From contig NZ_WESE01000004.1 of the NCBI RefSeq assembly GCF_009184895.1, forward strand, positions 1 through 64,000: a stretch of DNA of 64,000 nucleotides. Reading direction: 5' to 3'. The stretch's first letter is position 1. Every line of letters begins with the position of its first letter. The notes under the pieces are model-generated. The model did not search any database and was not told the DNA's origin. It saw nothing but the letters and a program-made list of their open reading frames with translations. The DNA is from Nostocoides sp. F2B08. Its GTDB lineage: Bacteria > Actinomycetota > Actinomycetes > Actinomycetales > Dermatophilaceae. Shown here in pieces: positions 16,841-25,755 of the stretch. The position numbers were made by a program, and so were the translations under genes.

Positions 16841-17317
16841 ATGGCGAGCATCTGGAAGCTTCTCTCCCGCGTCGGCAGCCTGCCCCCGGAGGCCTTCGAC
16901 GCGATCTTCCCGCAGGGCCCCGACCTGGTCCTCGTGGACCAGCCGACCCGGTTCCTCGGTGCAGCGAGCAGGTTCCGCGGCGCGGACGAGGTCATGCTGA
17001 ACCCGCAGCCGCTCCCCCCTCACGAGGCGGCTGTCGGGGCGGCTCTGGTCGGACGCCTCCTCAACAGCGCGATCATCGTCGTCAGCGGCCGTGAGGAGAG
17101 TCCGGGTCGCGCGTTCCTCACCGAGATCGACGAATGGTGTGGCACGGGGTGGCCCCGCAAGTGGCCGCGCCCGAAGCCCCGCGGCTGGGACAACGAGGCG
17201 ATGTTCACCGGCGCGGCTCTCTACGCAGCTCATCTGGCGGCTCACTACGAGCACAACCCGGACATGCAGGAGGCGCTCGGCGTGGCGGTCGACCAGCTCG
17301 TCGCGCAGGTCGCCTGA
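16841..17317 (+). CDS. conserved-looking protein of unknown function
   Basis: A 158-residue soluble protein with AAGGAGA just upstream of ATG 16841. The motif MLNPQPLPPHEAA (residues ~51-63) is one I have seen in uncharacterised bacterial proteins, but I cannot name a function. The C-terminal half is alpha-helical (TGAALYAAHLAAHYEHN). It is followed by a perfect hairpin made from the repeated 9-mer, which probably ends its transcript. Confidence 0.6.
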   Translation: MASIWKLLSRVGSLPPEAFDAIFPQGPDLVLVDQPTRFLGAASRFRGADEVMLNPQPLPPHEAAVGAALVGRLLNSAIIVVSGREESPGRAFLTEIDEWCGTGWPRKWPRPKPRGWDNEAMFTGAALYAAHLAAHYEHNPDMQEALGVAVDQLVAQVA

Positions 17318-17339
17318 CCATCAGGGCGCTCTGGAAACG

Positions 17340-17386
17340 ACCCGAGGTATGCGGTGCGCACCGGGTGCGCACCGCATACCTCGGGT
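17340..17386. terminator. perfect 22-bp hairpin made of paired GTATGCGGT motifs
   Basis: The arms 17340-17361 and 17365-17386 are exact reverse complements with a three-base CGG loop. The left arm contains GTATGCGGT (17347-17355) and the right arm ACCGCATAC (17371-17379). The hairpin sits in the 94-base gap between convergent genes (unknown protein and hsp20), the usual place for a bidirectional terminator. There is no T-run. Confidence 0.8.
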
Positions 17387-17411
17387 GTGTGGTCGGCGGT
17401 GCCGAAAGGGC

Positions 17412-17858
17412 TCAGCCCTCGCCGGACCCGTCCGTCGTCGTGCTCTCGATGGTCTGCCGACCCGAGCCGTGGCTGACCGAGATCTTGCGCGGCTTGGCCT
17501 CCTCGGCGACCGGGATGCGCAGGGTGAGGACGCCGTCGGCGTAGTCGGCCCCGATCTTGTCGAGCGCGACCCCGTAGCCCAGGGTGAGCTGGCGGGCGAA
17601 CGTGCCGCTCGGGCGCTCGTGCGAGAGCCACTGGACGTCGTCACCGCTCTCGGTGCGACGCTCGGCCCGGATCGTCAGGGTGCGGTCCTCGACGTCGATG
17701 TCGATCGAGCCGGGGTCGACACCGGGCAGGTCGATGTGGGCGACGAACTCCTCGCCGGAGCGATAGAGGTCCATCGGCATCCCCGCAGCCGCGGGGGTGC
17801 GCAGCGCGCCGGACATGATGCGGTCCAGGTCGCGGAAGGGATCGAAGGTGGTGGCCAT
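17412..17858 (-). CDS. small heat shock protein, Hsp20 family
   Basis: A 148-residue alpha-crystallin-type chaperone. The N-terminus MATTFDPFRDLDRIMSG, the strand EEFVAHIDLPGVDPGSIDIDVE and the C-terminal GVLTLRIPVAEEAKPRKI (with an I-P-V tail motif) are typical of actinobacterial Hsp18/Hsp20. It holds unfolded proteins in solution under stress. A candidate HspR-type inverted repeat lies 111 bases upstream, within the region shared with the secreted EEP gene. Confidence 0.93.
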   Translation of the reverse strand: MATTFDPFRDLDRIMSGALRTPAAAGMPMDLYRSGEEFVAHIDLPGVDPGSIDIDVEDRTLTIRAERRTESGDDVQWLSHERPSGTFARQLTLGYGVALDKIGADYADGVLTLRIPVAEEAKPRKISVSHGSGRQTIESTTTDGSGEG

Positions 17859-17968
17859 GTCTCCTCCTCACGAGAGTGGTGTCGATCCGGCACCGGCACT
17901 GCGCCGGGTCCGGCGTTCGGGCCGCCCGGCTGGCCGGCCGGAGCGGTGGGTCCGAGTCCATGATGAAA

Positions 17969-17989
17969 CATGAGCGTGAACGACTCAAC
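17969..17989. promoter_or_regulatory. HAIR-like inverted repeat (candidate HspR site)
   Basis: CATGAGC-N7-ACTCAAC matches 11 of 14 informative bases of the HspR-associated inverted repeat CTTGAGT-N7-ACTCAAG. It lies between the divergent hsp20 and EEP genes, 111 bases from the hsp20 start. HspR is known to control hsp20-type genes in mycobacteria; control here is inference. Confidence 0.4.
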
Positions 17990-18124
17990 TTTGGATTGTA
18001 TTCCCACGTGAGGATGAGTGCGAGCCGGCCTGTCTGCGCACCTCACGATTTCTGCGGAAACGCGGACGAACGTCGGTCGGATCCGCCATGCTGTGACTCG
18101 ACGCACCAAGGGAGGTCCGCCGCC

Positions 18125-19333
18125 ATGACATCGAGGTCATCGCTGAAGAGCCTGTTCGCCATCCTTCTCGCCGCCGCCATGATGCTGGCGGCGACACCGT
18201 CGCAGGCGGCCCCGCCCGGGGGTCCGCGCGGCGGGGCCCAGCCGGCCTCGAGCGCACCGGGCAAGCCGATCACAATGATGACCCGCAACGTCTACCTCGG
18301 CGCGGACATCAACCGGCCGATCCAGGCGGCGCTCGCCGCGCAGGCCGCGGGCGGGACCACGCCGCAGATCGTCGGTGCACTGGCGAACGGGTCCGCGGTC
18401 ACCCGCGCCGTCGTCGACCAGACCGACTTCACCGTGCGGGCCCGCCTGCTGGCCGACGAGATCCTGCGCACCTCACCCGATGTCATTGGCCTCCAGGAGG
18501 TGGCCCTCTGGCGATCAGGCCCGCTCGAGCTCGGAGCGATCGGTGTTCCGAACGCACAGACCGTCGACTACGACTTCCTCCGGCTACTCCTCGACGAGCT
18601 CAACTCGGACCGCCCGCTGTATCGGGCCGAGGTGATCGGGCTGCGGGCCGACGTCGAGTCGCCCAGCTTCTTCGCGAACCCGGCCGAAGCGGGAGCCCGG
18701 GACGTCCGCCTGACCATGCGCGACGTCATCCTCGTCCGCGACACCCCGAGCCTGCGGGTGACCGGTGAGCACGACGAGATCTACGACGCGAACCTCTCCC
18801 TCGGTGTGCTCGGCGTGACTTTCGCCTTCGACCGCGGCTACCAGTGGGTCGACGTCCGCGCCGGTGGCCGGGACTTCCGGGTCGTCAACTCTCACTTCGA
18901 GGCGTTCAGCTCGAACATCGCACTCGCGCAGGCGAGGCAACTGGTCGACGAGGCGACCGCGGAGGACCGGTCGACGGTCATCCTCTGCGACTGCAACTCC
19001 GACCCGCTCGACGAGCGCATCAAGACCGGCATCGGCGACACCGTCCCGCACAAGGCGGCCTACGACTTCATCACGCAGACCTACACCGACCAGTGGCTGC
19101 AGTGGGCGCCGGCCGAGGATGGCTGGACCTCCGGCCTGAACGAGACGGTCGACGAGGTCCCGCCAAGCTGGACGCACCGGATCGACATGGTCTTCGGACG
19201 AACCGCCGACGGCGGTCCCCTCGGGGTCGACCGCGGCGAGGTCACCGGCACCGAGCTCAGCGACCGCGACCCGGCCACCGGACTGTGGCCGTCCGACCAC
19301 GCGGGAGTGGTGCTACGCCTGCGCGGCCTCTGA
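18125..19333 (+). CDS. secreted endonuclease/exonuclease/phosphatase-fold protein
   Basis: A 402-residue protein with a Sec signal peptide (basic start, hydrophobic core LFAILLAAAMMLAATPSQA, cleavage likely after ~29). The mature part has the EEP metal-dependent phosphoesterase order: MMTRNVYLGADI, PDVIGLQEVALW (metal-binding Glu), the His/Asn motif VVNSHFEAF, CDCNSDP and the C-terminal [10 protein letters not shown]. It should be exported and could cleave phosphodiesters in DNA, lipid or inositol phosphate; the substrate is not apparent. GGGAGG precedes ATG 18125. Its 3' end overlaps the convergent ceramidase-like gene by 21 bases. Confidence 0.85.
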   Translation: MTSRSSLKSLFAILLAAAMMLAATPSQAAPPGGPRGGAQPASSAPGKPITMMTRNVYLGADINRPIQAALAAQAAGGTTPQIVGALANGSAVTRAVVDQTDFTVRARLLADEILRTSPDVIGLQEVALWRSGPLELGAIGVPNAQTVDYDFLRLLLDELNSDRPLYRAEVIGLRADVESPSFFANPAEAGARDVRLTMRDVILVRDTPSLRVTGEHDEIYDANLSLGVLGVTFAFDRGYQWVDVRAGGRDFRVVNSHFEAFSSNIALAQARQLVDEATAEDRSTVILCDCNSDPLDERIKTGIGDTVPHKAAYDFITQTYTDQWLQWAPAEDGWTSGLNETVDEVPPSWTHRIDMVFGRTADGGPLGVDRGEVTGTELSDRDPATGLWPSDHAGVVLRLRGL

Positions 19334-20149
19334 CCGCTCCGCGCTCCGAGTCCAGCCACCCTCGCCGCCGGCCGTGTAGTGCCGCCCCAGCAGATAGGCG
19401 GCCACCGCGCACAGGACGTGCCAGAGCGCGTGTCCCTGCAGCCATGACTCGGGGATGCACCAGGCCCGACCCGTCTGCGACGGCAGCCAGATCGCGAAGG
19501 CGACGAGTAGCACGCTGACCGAGGCGACCCCCCACCACGGCGTGGCCGCTCGCCGGCGGAGCAGCACGGCCTCCCCGACGACGGCCACGAGCAGCAGGAC
19601 GGCGAAGAACGCGTTGCCGGGGTGACGCACCACCGGCACCGAGCCGCCGGACAGGGATGCGACCGTGCCCAGGCCGACGAGGACCACGAACAGCGCCACC
19701 GTCCGGCCGGCACCCCATCCGCTCAGCCGAGCCACCGCATACGACGCCGCGAAGCCGGCGAGCAGGTGCATAGAGAACACGTCGAGGTGACCGCCGAGGT
19801 CGCTCTCGGTCGCGTGCATCGCCATCGAGCCGGGACCCAGGAGGGCGACGATCACCGTGAACGGCACGGTCAGAGCGTCGATCTCGAGCCGACCGGACGG
19901 GAACCGGGCGCGCCACGCCAAAGCGGCGCCTGCGGCGACGAAGGCGAGGTTGCTCAGGGTGTTCGAGGGCTGGGCGAAGAAGCACCAGTGGTCGGTCTCG
20001 CAGAACCCCGCGCCGCGATCGACGTCCGGCCCGAGCCATCCGTATGCGGTGGCCAGGACGACGAGCACCACCCCACCGACTCCGGTGGCCAGGGTGACCA
20101 CCACCGGGGTGAGCGAGCCGCCGGAGGTGCGTCGCGCATACCCGCTCAT
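19313..20149 (-). CDS. ceramidase-like membrane protein (CREST superfamily)
   Basis: A 278-residue protein with about seven membrane helices. It carries the CREST pattern of alkaline ceramidases: a [18 protein letters not shown] opening, a Ser-His-Asp triplet ([17 protein letters not shown], with DVFSMH following) and the C-terminal GHALWHVL. In eukaryotic members these residues hold zinc and hydrolyse ceramide. Bacterial homologues are poorly studied and the substrate here is unknown. The gene is divergent from kynA, 56 bases away, and ends inside the EEP gene. Two GTATGCGGT motifs lie in it (19734 and 20042). Confidence 0.75.
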   Translation of the reverse strand: MSGYARRTSGGSLTPVVVTLATGVGGVVLVVLATAYGWLGPDVDRGAGFCETDHWCFFAQPSNTLSNLAFVAAGAALAWRARFPSGRLEIDALTVPFTVIVALLGPGSMAMHATESDLGGHLDVFSMHLLAGFAASYAVARLSGWGAGRTVALFVVLVGLGTVASLSGGSVPVVRHPGNAFFAVLLLVAVVGEAVLLRRRAATPWWGVASVSVLLVAFAIWLPSQTGRAWCIPESWLQGHALWHVLCAVAAYLLGRHYTAGGEGGWTRSAERSEAAQA

Positions 20150-20205
20150 GGGCTCACGGTAGCGATCGGACCGGTCGGCCCTTGGGAGGACTACGGTGGG
20201 TCGCT

Positions 20206-21084
20206 ATGAGCGGCAACACTCGCGAGATCGAGCACAGTGTCCACACCGACCTGCGCGACACGATGACCTACGGGTCGTACCTCGCGCTCGACACGCTCCT
20301 CGACGCACAGCGGCCGGTGTCCGACCCGCCGCACCACGACGAGATGCTGTTCATCATCCAGCACCAGACGAGCGAGCTCTGGCTCAAGCTCATGCTGCAC
20401 GAGCTCCGCTCGGCCGCAGGGCTGCTCGCGCAGGACGAGATGCGGGTCAGCCTCAAGCGGATCGCCCGGGTCAAGCACATCCAGCGCTCGATGGTCGAGC
20501 AGTGGTCGGTCCTCGCGACGCTCACCCCGACCGAGTACGCCGAGTTCCGCGGCTTTCTCGGCAAGGCCTCGGGTTTCCAGTCCTGGCAGTACCGCGCCGT
20601 CGAGTTCGCACTCGGCAACAAGCACCCGGGCATGCTCCGCGTCCACGAACAGGACCCACAGGCCCACGCCCTGCTCGGCGAGCTGCTCGAGGCGCCGAGC
20701 ATCTATGACGAGTTCCTCCGCTGCCTGGCCCGGAGGGGGTATGCGGTGCCCACCGCCGTCCTCGAGCGGGACGTCACGAGAGCGCACGTGTGCGACGACG
20801 GACTCGTCGAGCTGTTCACCCAGGTCTACGCGAACGCCCAGGACCACTGGGACGTCTACGAGGCCTGCGAGGAGCTCGTCGACCTCGAGGACAACTTCCA
20901 GCTGTGGCGGTTCCGGCACCTCAAGACCGTCCAGCGCACCATCGGCATGAAGACCGGAACCGGCGGCTCCTCGGGCGTCGGCTTCCTGCAGAAGGCGCTC
21001 GAGCTGACCTTCTTCCCCGAGCTGTTCGCGGTGCGCACCGAGATCGGCCGGATCGATCTGACGACGGAGAGCGACGGATCATGA
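20206..21084 (+). CDS. kynA: tryptophan 2,3-dioxygenase
   Basis: A 292-residue heme dioxygenase converting L-tryptophan to N-formylkynurenine. Family features: [17 protein letters not shown] (distal and substrate residues), the [18 protein letters not shown] segment with the substrate-binding Arg, and [14 protein letters not shown] with the proximal heme His followed by the GTGGSSG loop. Length fits the bacterial family. The stop overlaps the kynU start (ATGA at 21081), so the two are translationally coupled. TACGGT eight bases before the ATG may be its -10 box. Confidence 0.95.
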   Translation: MSGNTREIEHSVHTDLRDTMTYGSYLALDTLLDAQRPVSDPPHHDEMLFIIQHQTSELWLKLMLHELRSAAGLLAQDEMRVSLKRIARVKHIQRSMVEQWSVLATLTPTEYAEFRGFLGKASGFQSWQYRAVEFALGNKHPGMLRVHEQDPQAHALLGELLEAPSIYDEFLRCLARRGYAVPTAVLERDVTRAHVCDDGLVELFTQVYANAQDHWDVYEACEELVDLEDNFQLWRFRHLKTVQRTIGMKTGTGGSSGVGFLQKALELTFFPELFAVRTEIGRIDLTTESDGS

Positions 21085-22328
21085 CCGGACATCAGCAGAC
21101 AGGCGCAGCACTGCACGAGCGGGCCGCTTCACTCGACGCTGCCGACGAGATCGCCTTCACTCGCGAGCGGTTCGTACCCGCCGGGTCGGGCTCGACCGCG
21201 GTGCAGGCCTACCTCGACGGCAACTCGCTCGGTCGTCCGCTGAAGGCGACCCAGCGCCGGATCAACGAGCTCATCGAGGGCGCGTGGGGGACTCGGCTCA
21301 TCCGGTCGTGGGACGAGGCGTGGATGGAGCTGCCGCTCACCCTCGGCGACCGCATCGGGGAGGTCGTCCTCGGCGCAGCGCCGGGACAGACCTTCGTCGG
21401 GGACTCCACGACGGTCATCCTCTACAAGCTGATCCGGGCGGCTGTCGCGGCCGATCCGGGACGCACCCGGATCGTCATCGACACCGAGAACTTCCCGACC
21501 GACCGATACGTCGCCGAGGGCATCGCCACCGAGACCGGCGCCGAGCTGGTGTGGATCGAGCCGGAGCCGAGTGAGGGCGTGACGGCCGAGCAGGTGGCCT
21601 CGGTCGTCGACGAGCGGACCGCGCTCGTCGTGGTCTCGCACGTCGCCTACAAGTCGGCATGGATCGCCGACTTGGCCGAGATCACGCGGGTCTCCCATGA
21701 CGCAGGCGCGCTCGTCCTCTCCGACACCTGCCACTCCGGAGGTGTCGTGCGCGAGGACGTCGACGAGCTCGGGATCGACCTCGCCGTCGGCTGCTCCTAC
21801 AAGTTCCTCAACGGAGGCCCGGGAGCCCCCGCCTACGGCTACGTGGCTGATCGTCACCAGGACCGCCTGCGCCAGCCAATCCAGGGCTGGATGGGGCACG
21901 CGGAGCCGTTTCGGATGGGTCCGGGCTACCGCCCGAGCCCGGGAATGCGGCACTTCATCTCCGGCACACCTCCGGTGCTCGGGATGGTCGGGATCGCCGA
22001 CACCGTCGACCTCATCGAGGAGGCCGGGCTCGACCGGATCCGCGCCAAGGCCGTCGCACTCACGCGGTTCGTCATCGACGCGGTCGACGGCGAGCTGGCG
22101 CAGCTCGGCGTGGAGGTCGCCTCACCACGCGAGGACGACCGGCGCGGTGCGCACGTGACCATCACCCACCCGCGCAGCCGTGAGCTCTGCGCCGAGCTGT
22201 GGTCCCGCGACGTCATCCCCGACTTCCGCGAGCCCGACGGCATTCGGCTCGGCCTCGCCCCCTTGTCCACGTCCTTCGCGGAGGTCGCGACGGCGCTCGA
22301 CGTCATCGCCGGGCTGCTGCGGGACTGA
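21081..22328 (+). CDS. kynU: kynureninase
   Basis: A 415-residue PLP enzyme cleaving kynurenine to anthranilate and alanine. Recognised by [10 protein letters not shown] near the N-terminus, [17 protein letters not shown] (the Asp/His that contact PLP and substrate), the PLP-lysine motif [15 protein letters not shown], and the GWMGH and [10 protein letters not shown] segments. It overlaps kynA by four bases. The intermediate formamidase step is not encoded between them; a candidate lies at 25746-26519. Confidence 0.95.
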   Translation: MTGHQQTGAALHERAASLDAADEIAFTRERFVPAGSGSTAVQAYLDGNSLGRPLKATQRRINELIEGAWGTRLIRSWDEAWMELPLTLGDRIGEVVLGAAPGQTFVGDSTTVILYKLIRAAVAADPGRTRIVIDTENFPTDRYVAEGIATETGAELVWIEPEPSEGVTAEQVASVVDERTALVVVSHVAYKSAWIADLAEITRVSHDAGALVLSDTCHSGGVVREDVDELGIDLAVGCSYKFLNGGPGAPAYGYVADRHQDRLRQPIQGWMGHAEPFRMGPGYRPSPGMRHFISGTPPVLGMVGIADTVDLIEEAGLDRIRAKAVALTRFVIDAVDGELAQLGVEVASPREDDRRGAHVTITHPRSRELCAELWSRDVIPDFREPDGIRLGLAPLSTSFAEVATALDVIAGLLRD

Positions 22329-22335
22329 CCGCGTC

Positions 22336-23028
22336 TCAGCCTGTTCCTTCCTGCGTCCCGACGTCGCCCAGACCCATCGTGGCCTGCATGTCGAGGATGC
22401 GGTCCATCTCGATGCGCTGGTCCCCGTCGATCTCCTTGACCAGACGGAAGACCCACGAGTCCTGACCGCCGTCGGCCTCGAAGAGCTCCTCCACCATCTG
22501 CACGGCGCCGGCGTGGTGCTGGTACATGAAGCGGAGGAACAACCGGTCGAACTCCTCGCCCGACGCCGCCTCGAGCCGGGCCAGCTGGTCGTCGGTGAGC
22601 ATCCCGGGCATGAGCTGGTCGCCATCGTGATGGCCGCCCCGCAGGTCGTTCACGGGCTCGTTCCGCTCGCGCAGCCAGTCCTCCATGAGGTCGATCTCCT
22701 GGTCCTGCGAGATCTCGATGCGCTCGGCGAACAGTGGGATGTCCGTGCGCGCGGTGCGCTCCGGCACCAAGGAGGTGAGTTCGAGGGCCTGCGCGTGGTG
22801 CATGAGCATGTGTTGCACGAAGGTGACGTCCGCCTCGGTGACGAAGTCAGGGATCTCCGGAGCCGCTGTCAGGGTCGTGTTGGGCTCCCCGGGGGCACCG
22901 GGCTGGACAACCCGCTGGGTCGGCATCTCGGTCGACGTCGCCTGCGCCGATCCCGGGCTGCATCCGCTGAGCAGGCCCAGAGCGGCCGCGCCGAGCAGCG
23001 CGACGACGCTCTGTCTGACACGTCTCAT
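22336..23028 (-). CDS. DUF305 lipoprotein
   Basis: A 230-residue lipoprotein: basic start MRRVRQ, hydrophobic core and lipobox LLSGC at about residue 22. The mature part has two His-rich helical pairs typical of DUF305 (FVQHMLMHHAQALELTSLV and FLRFMYQHHAGAVQMVEEL). DUF305 proteins are ferritin-like four-helix bundles and are often found with copper or metal handling genes, but the function is unproved. ATG 23028 has GGGAGG five bases upstream. It converges on kynU with a seven-base gap. Confidence 0.85.
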   Translation of the reverse strand: MRRVRQSVVALLGAAALGLLSGCSPGSAQATSTEMPTQRVVQPGAPGEPNTTLTAAPEIPDFVTEADVTFVQHMLMHHAQALELTSLVPERTARTDIPLFAERIEISQDQEIDLMEDWLRERNEPVNDLRGGHHDGDQLMPGMLTDDQLARLEAASGEEFDRLFLRFMYQHHAGAVQMVEELFEADGGQDSWVFRLVKEIDGDQRIEMDRILDMQATMGLGDVGTQEGTG

Positions 23029-23342
23029 CGATCCTCCCGGACGATCGCTGCGCTGCGTGGCCGTGCCGGGCGGCGCCCGGGACGAGGTGGACACGGTGAA
23101 GGATACGTCGCGAAAGGCCGCAGTGCGCGGGATGGCCCGATCGGATCGTGGATCTGGAGTACTCGTCGACGACGAGATGCGGCGCTAATCCCCTACCGGG
23201 CCGACACCGGGCCCTAGATTGTGACCACTGCGGCGTCCTAGGCAGGGAACCCGACGGGCGTCACGGGACTCATCAGATCCGGCCCGGATCCTGGCTCACC
23301 CCATGGCCACGGAACCGGTCCTGCACCGAAAGGCCGTTGCCC
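23029..23342. promoter_or_regulatory. divergent region upstream of the LVIVD gene
   Basis: 314 bases between the divergent DUF305 and LVIVD genes. TAGATT (23215-23220) is a plausible -10 box for the rightward gene, giving a leader of about 115 bases. I see no riboswitch or strong operator. Confidence 0.3.
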
Positions 23343-25199
23343 ATGCCTGCTCCCTCGAGGAGTCGCGGCGCGCTCGCCCGCAGACTCCGTGCTCCATTCG
23401 CCCTCGCCGCCGCTGCGGCGCTGGGCATGACCGTGCTCCCGGCGGGTGCCACCGCCGACCCGAACCTCCCGAGCACCGACGACCCGCGCTACAGCCTCGA
23501 AGGTGACGACTCCGCCTCCCTGGGTGCCGACCTGCTCGCGAACCTCCCCAACACCGCACCGCTCGACACGGACACGTACATCAACTCGGATATGGCCTTC
23601 ACCGGGGACCATGTCATCCAGGGCAGCTACGGCGGGTTCAACGTCATCGACGTGTCCGATCCGGCGAACCCCTTCGTCAGGACGTCGGTGCTCTGTCCCG
23701 GCAGCCAGGGTGACGTCAACGTCTACGGCGACCTCATGTTCACCTCGGTCCAGGCTGCGACCGCGCGGGTCGACTGCGGCACCGAGGGTGCGGGACCGTC
23801 GAGCGTCCCCAACCCGGAGCGTGCCCGTGGCGTCCGGATCTGGGACATCTCGGACCTCGACAACCCCGTGCAGCTCGCGGTCATCCAGACCTGCCGCGGG
23901 TCGCACACGAACCGACTCGTCGAGGACCCGAACGACCCCGACCACGTCTACATCTACAACAGCGGCACCTCGGGTCAGCGCGCCGCCGGCGAAGCCGTGC
24001 ACACTCCGGACGGCCTCCAGTCCGGGCGCTGCGGGCAGTTGGACGCGTCGGGAGAGAACCCGTCACAGTGGATGATCGAGGTCATCAAGGTGCCGCTCAG
24101 CGACCCGGCCTCGGCCTCGGTCGTCAAGGAGGCCCGCCTCTTCGCCGACCCGGGCACCGGCGCGGTCAACGGTCTGCAGAACGGTCCGACACGTGCGGGT
24201 CACCCGTGCACGGACTTCTCGAACCCCTTCGACCCGACGAGGCCGAACGCCTGCTCGCCGGCCGGGAGCAACTACAGCCCGACGCCCAACACGAACACCT
24301 GCCACGACATCACCGCCTACCCGGAGATCGGCCTGGCCGCCGGCGCGTGCCAGGGCAACGGCATCCTCATCGACATCTCGGACCCGGCCGACCCGGTTCG
24401 GATCGACGCGGTGGCCGATGAGAACTTCGCGTACTGGCACTCGGCGAACTTCAACAACGACGGCACGACCGTCATGTTCACCGACGAGTGGGGCGGTGGC
24501 GGCGGCGCCCGCTGCATGCCGCAGCACCGCAAGGAGTGGGGCGCGAACGCGTTCTTCTCGATCGACCGCAGCGGCGCCACTCCGAAGCTCGTCTTCCAGG
24601 GCTACTACAAGCTGCCGGCGGCGCAGGATGCCGACGAGATCTGTGTCGCCCACCAGGCCAACATCCTGCCGGTTCCCGGACGGGACATCGCCGTCCAGGC
24701 GTGGTACTCCGGAGGCGCCTCACTCTTCGACTTCACCGACCCGGCGAACGTCAAGGAGATCGGCTACTTCGACCGCGGTCCCGGCGAGACCGGTGACGGC
24801 TACTGGTCCGTGTACTGGTACAACGGCGCCGTCTACGGCAACGAGATCGTCCGCGGCCTCGACACCATGCGGCTCACTCCGACCGCTGACCTGACCGCGA
24901 ACGAGATCGCCGCGGCGACCACCGTGCAGCTCGCTGAGCACAACGCGATGGCGATGCGCACGTACGAGTGGGAGCTGAGCCACGTCCTCGTCCGCGCGCA
25001 GGTGGACCAGCTCGAGCGCGCCGGGGGCATTCCCGCCAACAAGGCGGCGAACGTCAACCGGGCTCTCGAGAAGGCCGAGACGGCGAACAACGCCAAGCAG
25101 GCCACCGCCCAGCTCCGCGCGGCGTCGAACCAGCTGGATCGGAACGACCCCGATCAGGCGGCGATCCTGGCTTCGATCCAGGAGCTCCTTCCTTCCTGA
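23343..25199 (+). CDS. secreted LVIVD-repeat protein
   Basis: A 618-residue exported protein with a signal peptide (RRLRAPFALAAAAALGMTVLPAGATA). The mature part is a beta-propeller-like repeat protein with LVIVD-type units: FNVIDVSDPANPFV, VRIWDISDLDNPVQ, ILIDISDPADPVRI and ASLFDFTDPANVKE. Several Cys, usually paired, suggest disulphides. The last ~80 residues are an alpha-helical, Gln/Ala-rich tail (ALEKAETANNAKQATAQ). LVIVD proteins are cell-surface or secreted in many bacteria with no proven activity. A strong hairpin follows the stop. Confidence 0.8.
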   Translation: MPAPSRSRGALARRLRAPFALAAAAALGMTVLPAGATADPNLPSTDDPRYSLEGDDSASLGADLLANLPNTAPLDTDTYINSDMAFTGDHVIQGSYGGFNVIDVSDPANPFVRTSVLCPGSQGDVNVYGDLMFTSVQAATARVDCGTEGAGPSSVPNPERARGVRIWDISDLDNPVQLAVIQTCRGSHTNRLVEDPNDPDHVYIYNSGTSGQRAAGEAVHTPDGLQSGRCGQLDASGENPSQWMIEVIKVPLSDPASASVVKEARLFADPGTGAVNGLQNGPTRAGHPCTDFSNPFDPTRPNACSPAGSNYSPTPNTNTCHDITAYPEIGLAAGACQGNGILIDISDPADPVRIDAVADENFAYWHSANFNNDGTTVMFTDEWGGGGGARCMPQHRKEWGANAFFSIDRSGATPKLVFQGYYKLPAAQDADEICVAHQANILPVPGRDIAVQAWYSGGASLFDFTDPANVKEIGYFDRGPGETGDGYWSVYWYNGAVYGNEIVRGLDTMRLTPTADLTANEIAAATTVQLAEHNAMAMRTYEWELSHVLVRAQVDQLERAGGIPANKAANVNRALEKAETANNAKQATAQLRAASNQLDRNDPDQAAILASIQELLPS

Positions 25200-25210
25200 C
25201 CGGCTCACCA

Positions 25211-25245
25211 ACCGGGGCGTCCGATCACCGATCGGGCGCCCCGGT
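25211..25245 (+). terminator. hairpin after the LVIVD gene
   Basis: ACCGGGGCG(T)CCGAT pairs with ATCGG(G)CGCCCCGGT around a five-base loop, a 15-bp stem with one G-U pair. It begins 11 bases after the stop codon. No T-run follows. Confidence 0.65.
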
Positions 25246-25313
25246 GGCATTCCCACCCCTCGTTCGACCTCCCCTCCCGCGCGAACGTGCGGACGAGTGT
25301 CGGAGTGACGACC

Positions 25314-25326
25314 TACGCTGAGATCC
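25314..25326 (+). promoter_or_regulatory. leaderless -10 box of the DUF1801 gene
   Basis: TACGCT (25314-25319), seven bases, then ATG 25327; no Shine-Dalgarno sequence. Confidence 0.5.
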
Positions 25327-25755
25327 ATGAGTCCGGCGCCGCAGCCCCACATCCCCGAGGTCGAGGCCTGGTTCGCAACCACCGGCGATCGCGAGCCCGA
25401 CCTGCGCGCCGTCGACGCACTCATCCGCGAGCACGCACCGCACCTGCGGCCGGCGATGTCCGGCGACATGATCGGCTACGGACTGATCGACTACCGGCCG
25501 CGCAGCGCGAAGGAGACGCGGCAGCTGCCGATCCTGAGCCTCGCCAACCAGAAGCGGCACATGTCGCTGTACGCATGCGCCGTCATCGACGGTGAGTACG
25601 TCGCAGAGTTGTATGCGGACCGGCTCGGATCGGTCAGCTGCGGCAAGAGCTGCATCCGCTTCACCCGCGCCGACCGGCTCGATCAGGCAGGTCTCGCCGA
25701 GATGCTTGCCACCATCGACGAGCGCTATGCCCGAGGCGACACGCTCTACGGCTGA
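25327..25755 (+). CDS. DUF1801 / YdhG-like protein
   Basis: A 142-residue soluble protein with the DUF1801 pattern: a leading helix (VDALIREHAPHLRPAM), then MIGYGLIDYRPRSAKET, LPILSLANQKRHMSLYAC and SVSCGKSCIRFTRAD. The family has a frataxin-like fold and is sometimes called an iron chaperone, a role not shown for this type. Start is fixed by a leaderless -10 box. Its end overlaps the convergent hydrolase by 10 bases. Confidence 0.75.
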   Translation: MSPAPQPHIPEVEAWFATTGDREPDLRAVDALIREHAPHLRPAMSGDMIGYGLIDYRPRSAKETRQLPILSLANQKRHMSLYACAVIDGEYVAELYADRLGSVSCGKSCIRFTRADRLDQAGLAEMLATIDERYARGDTLYG

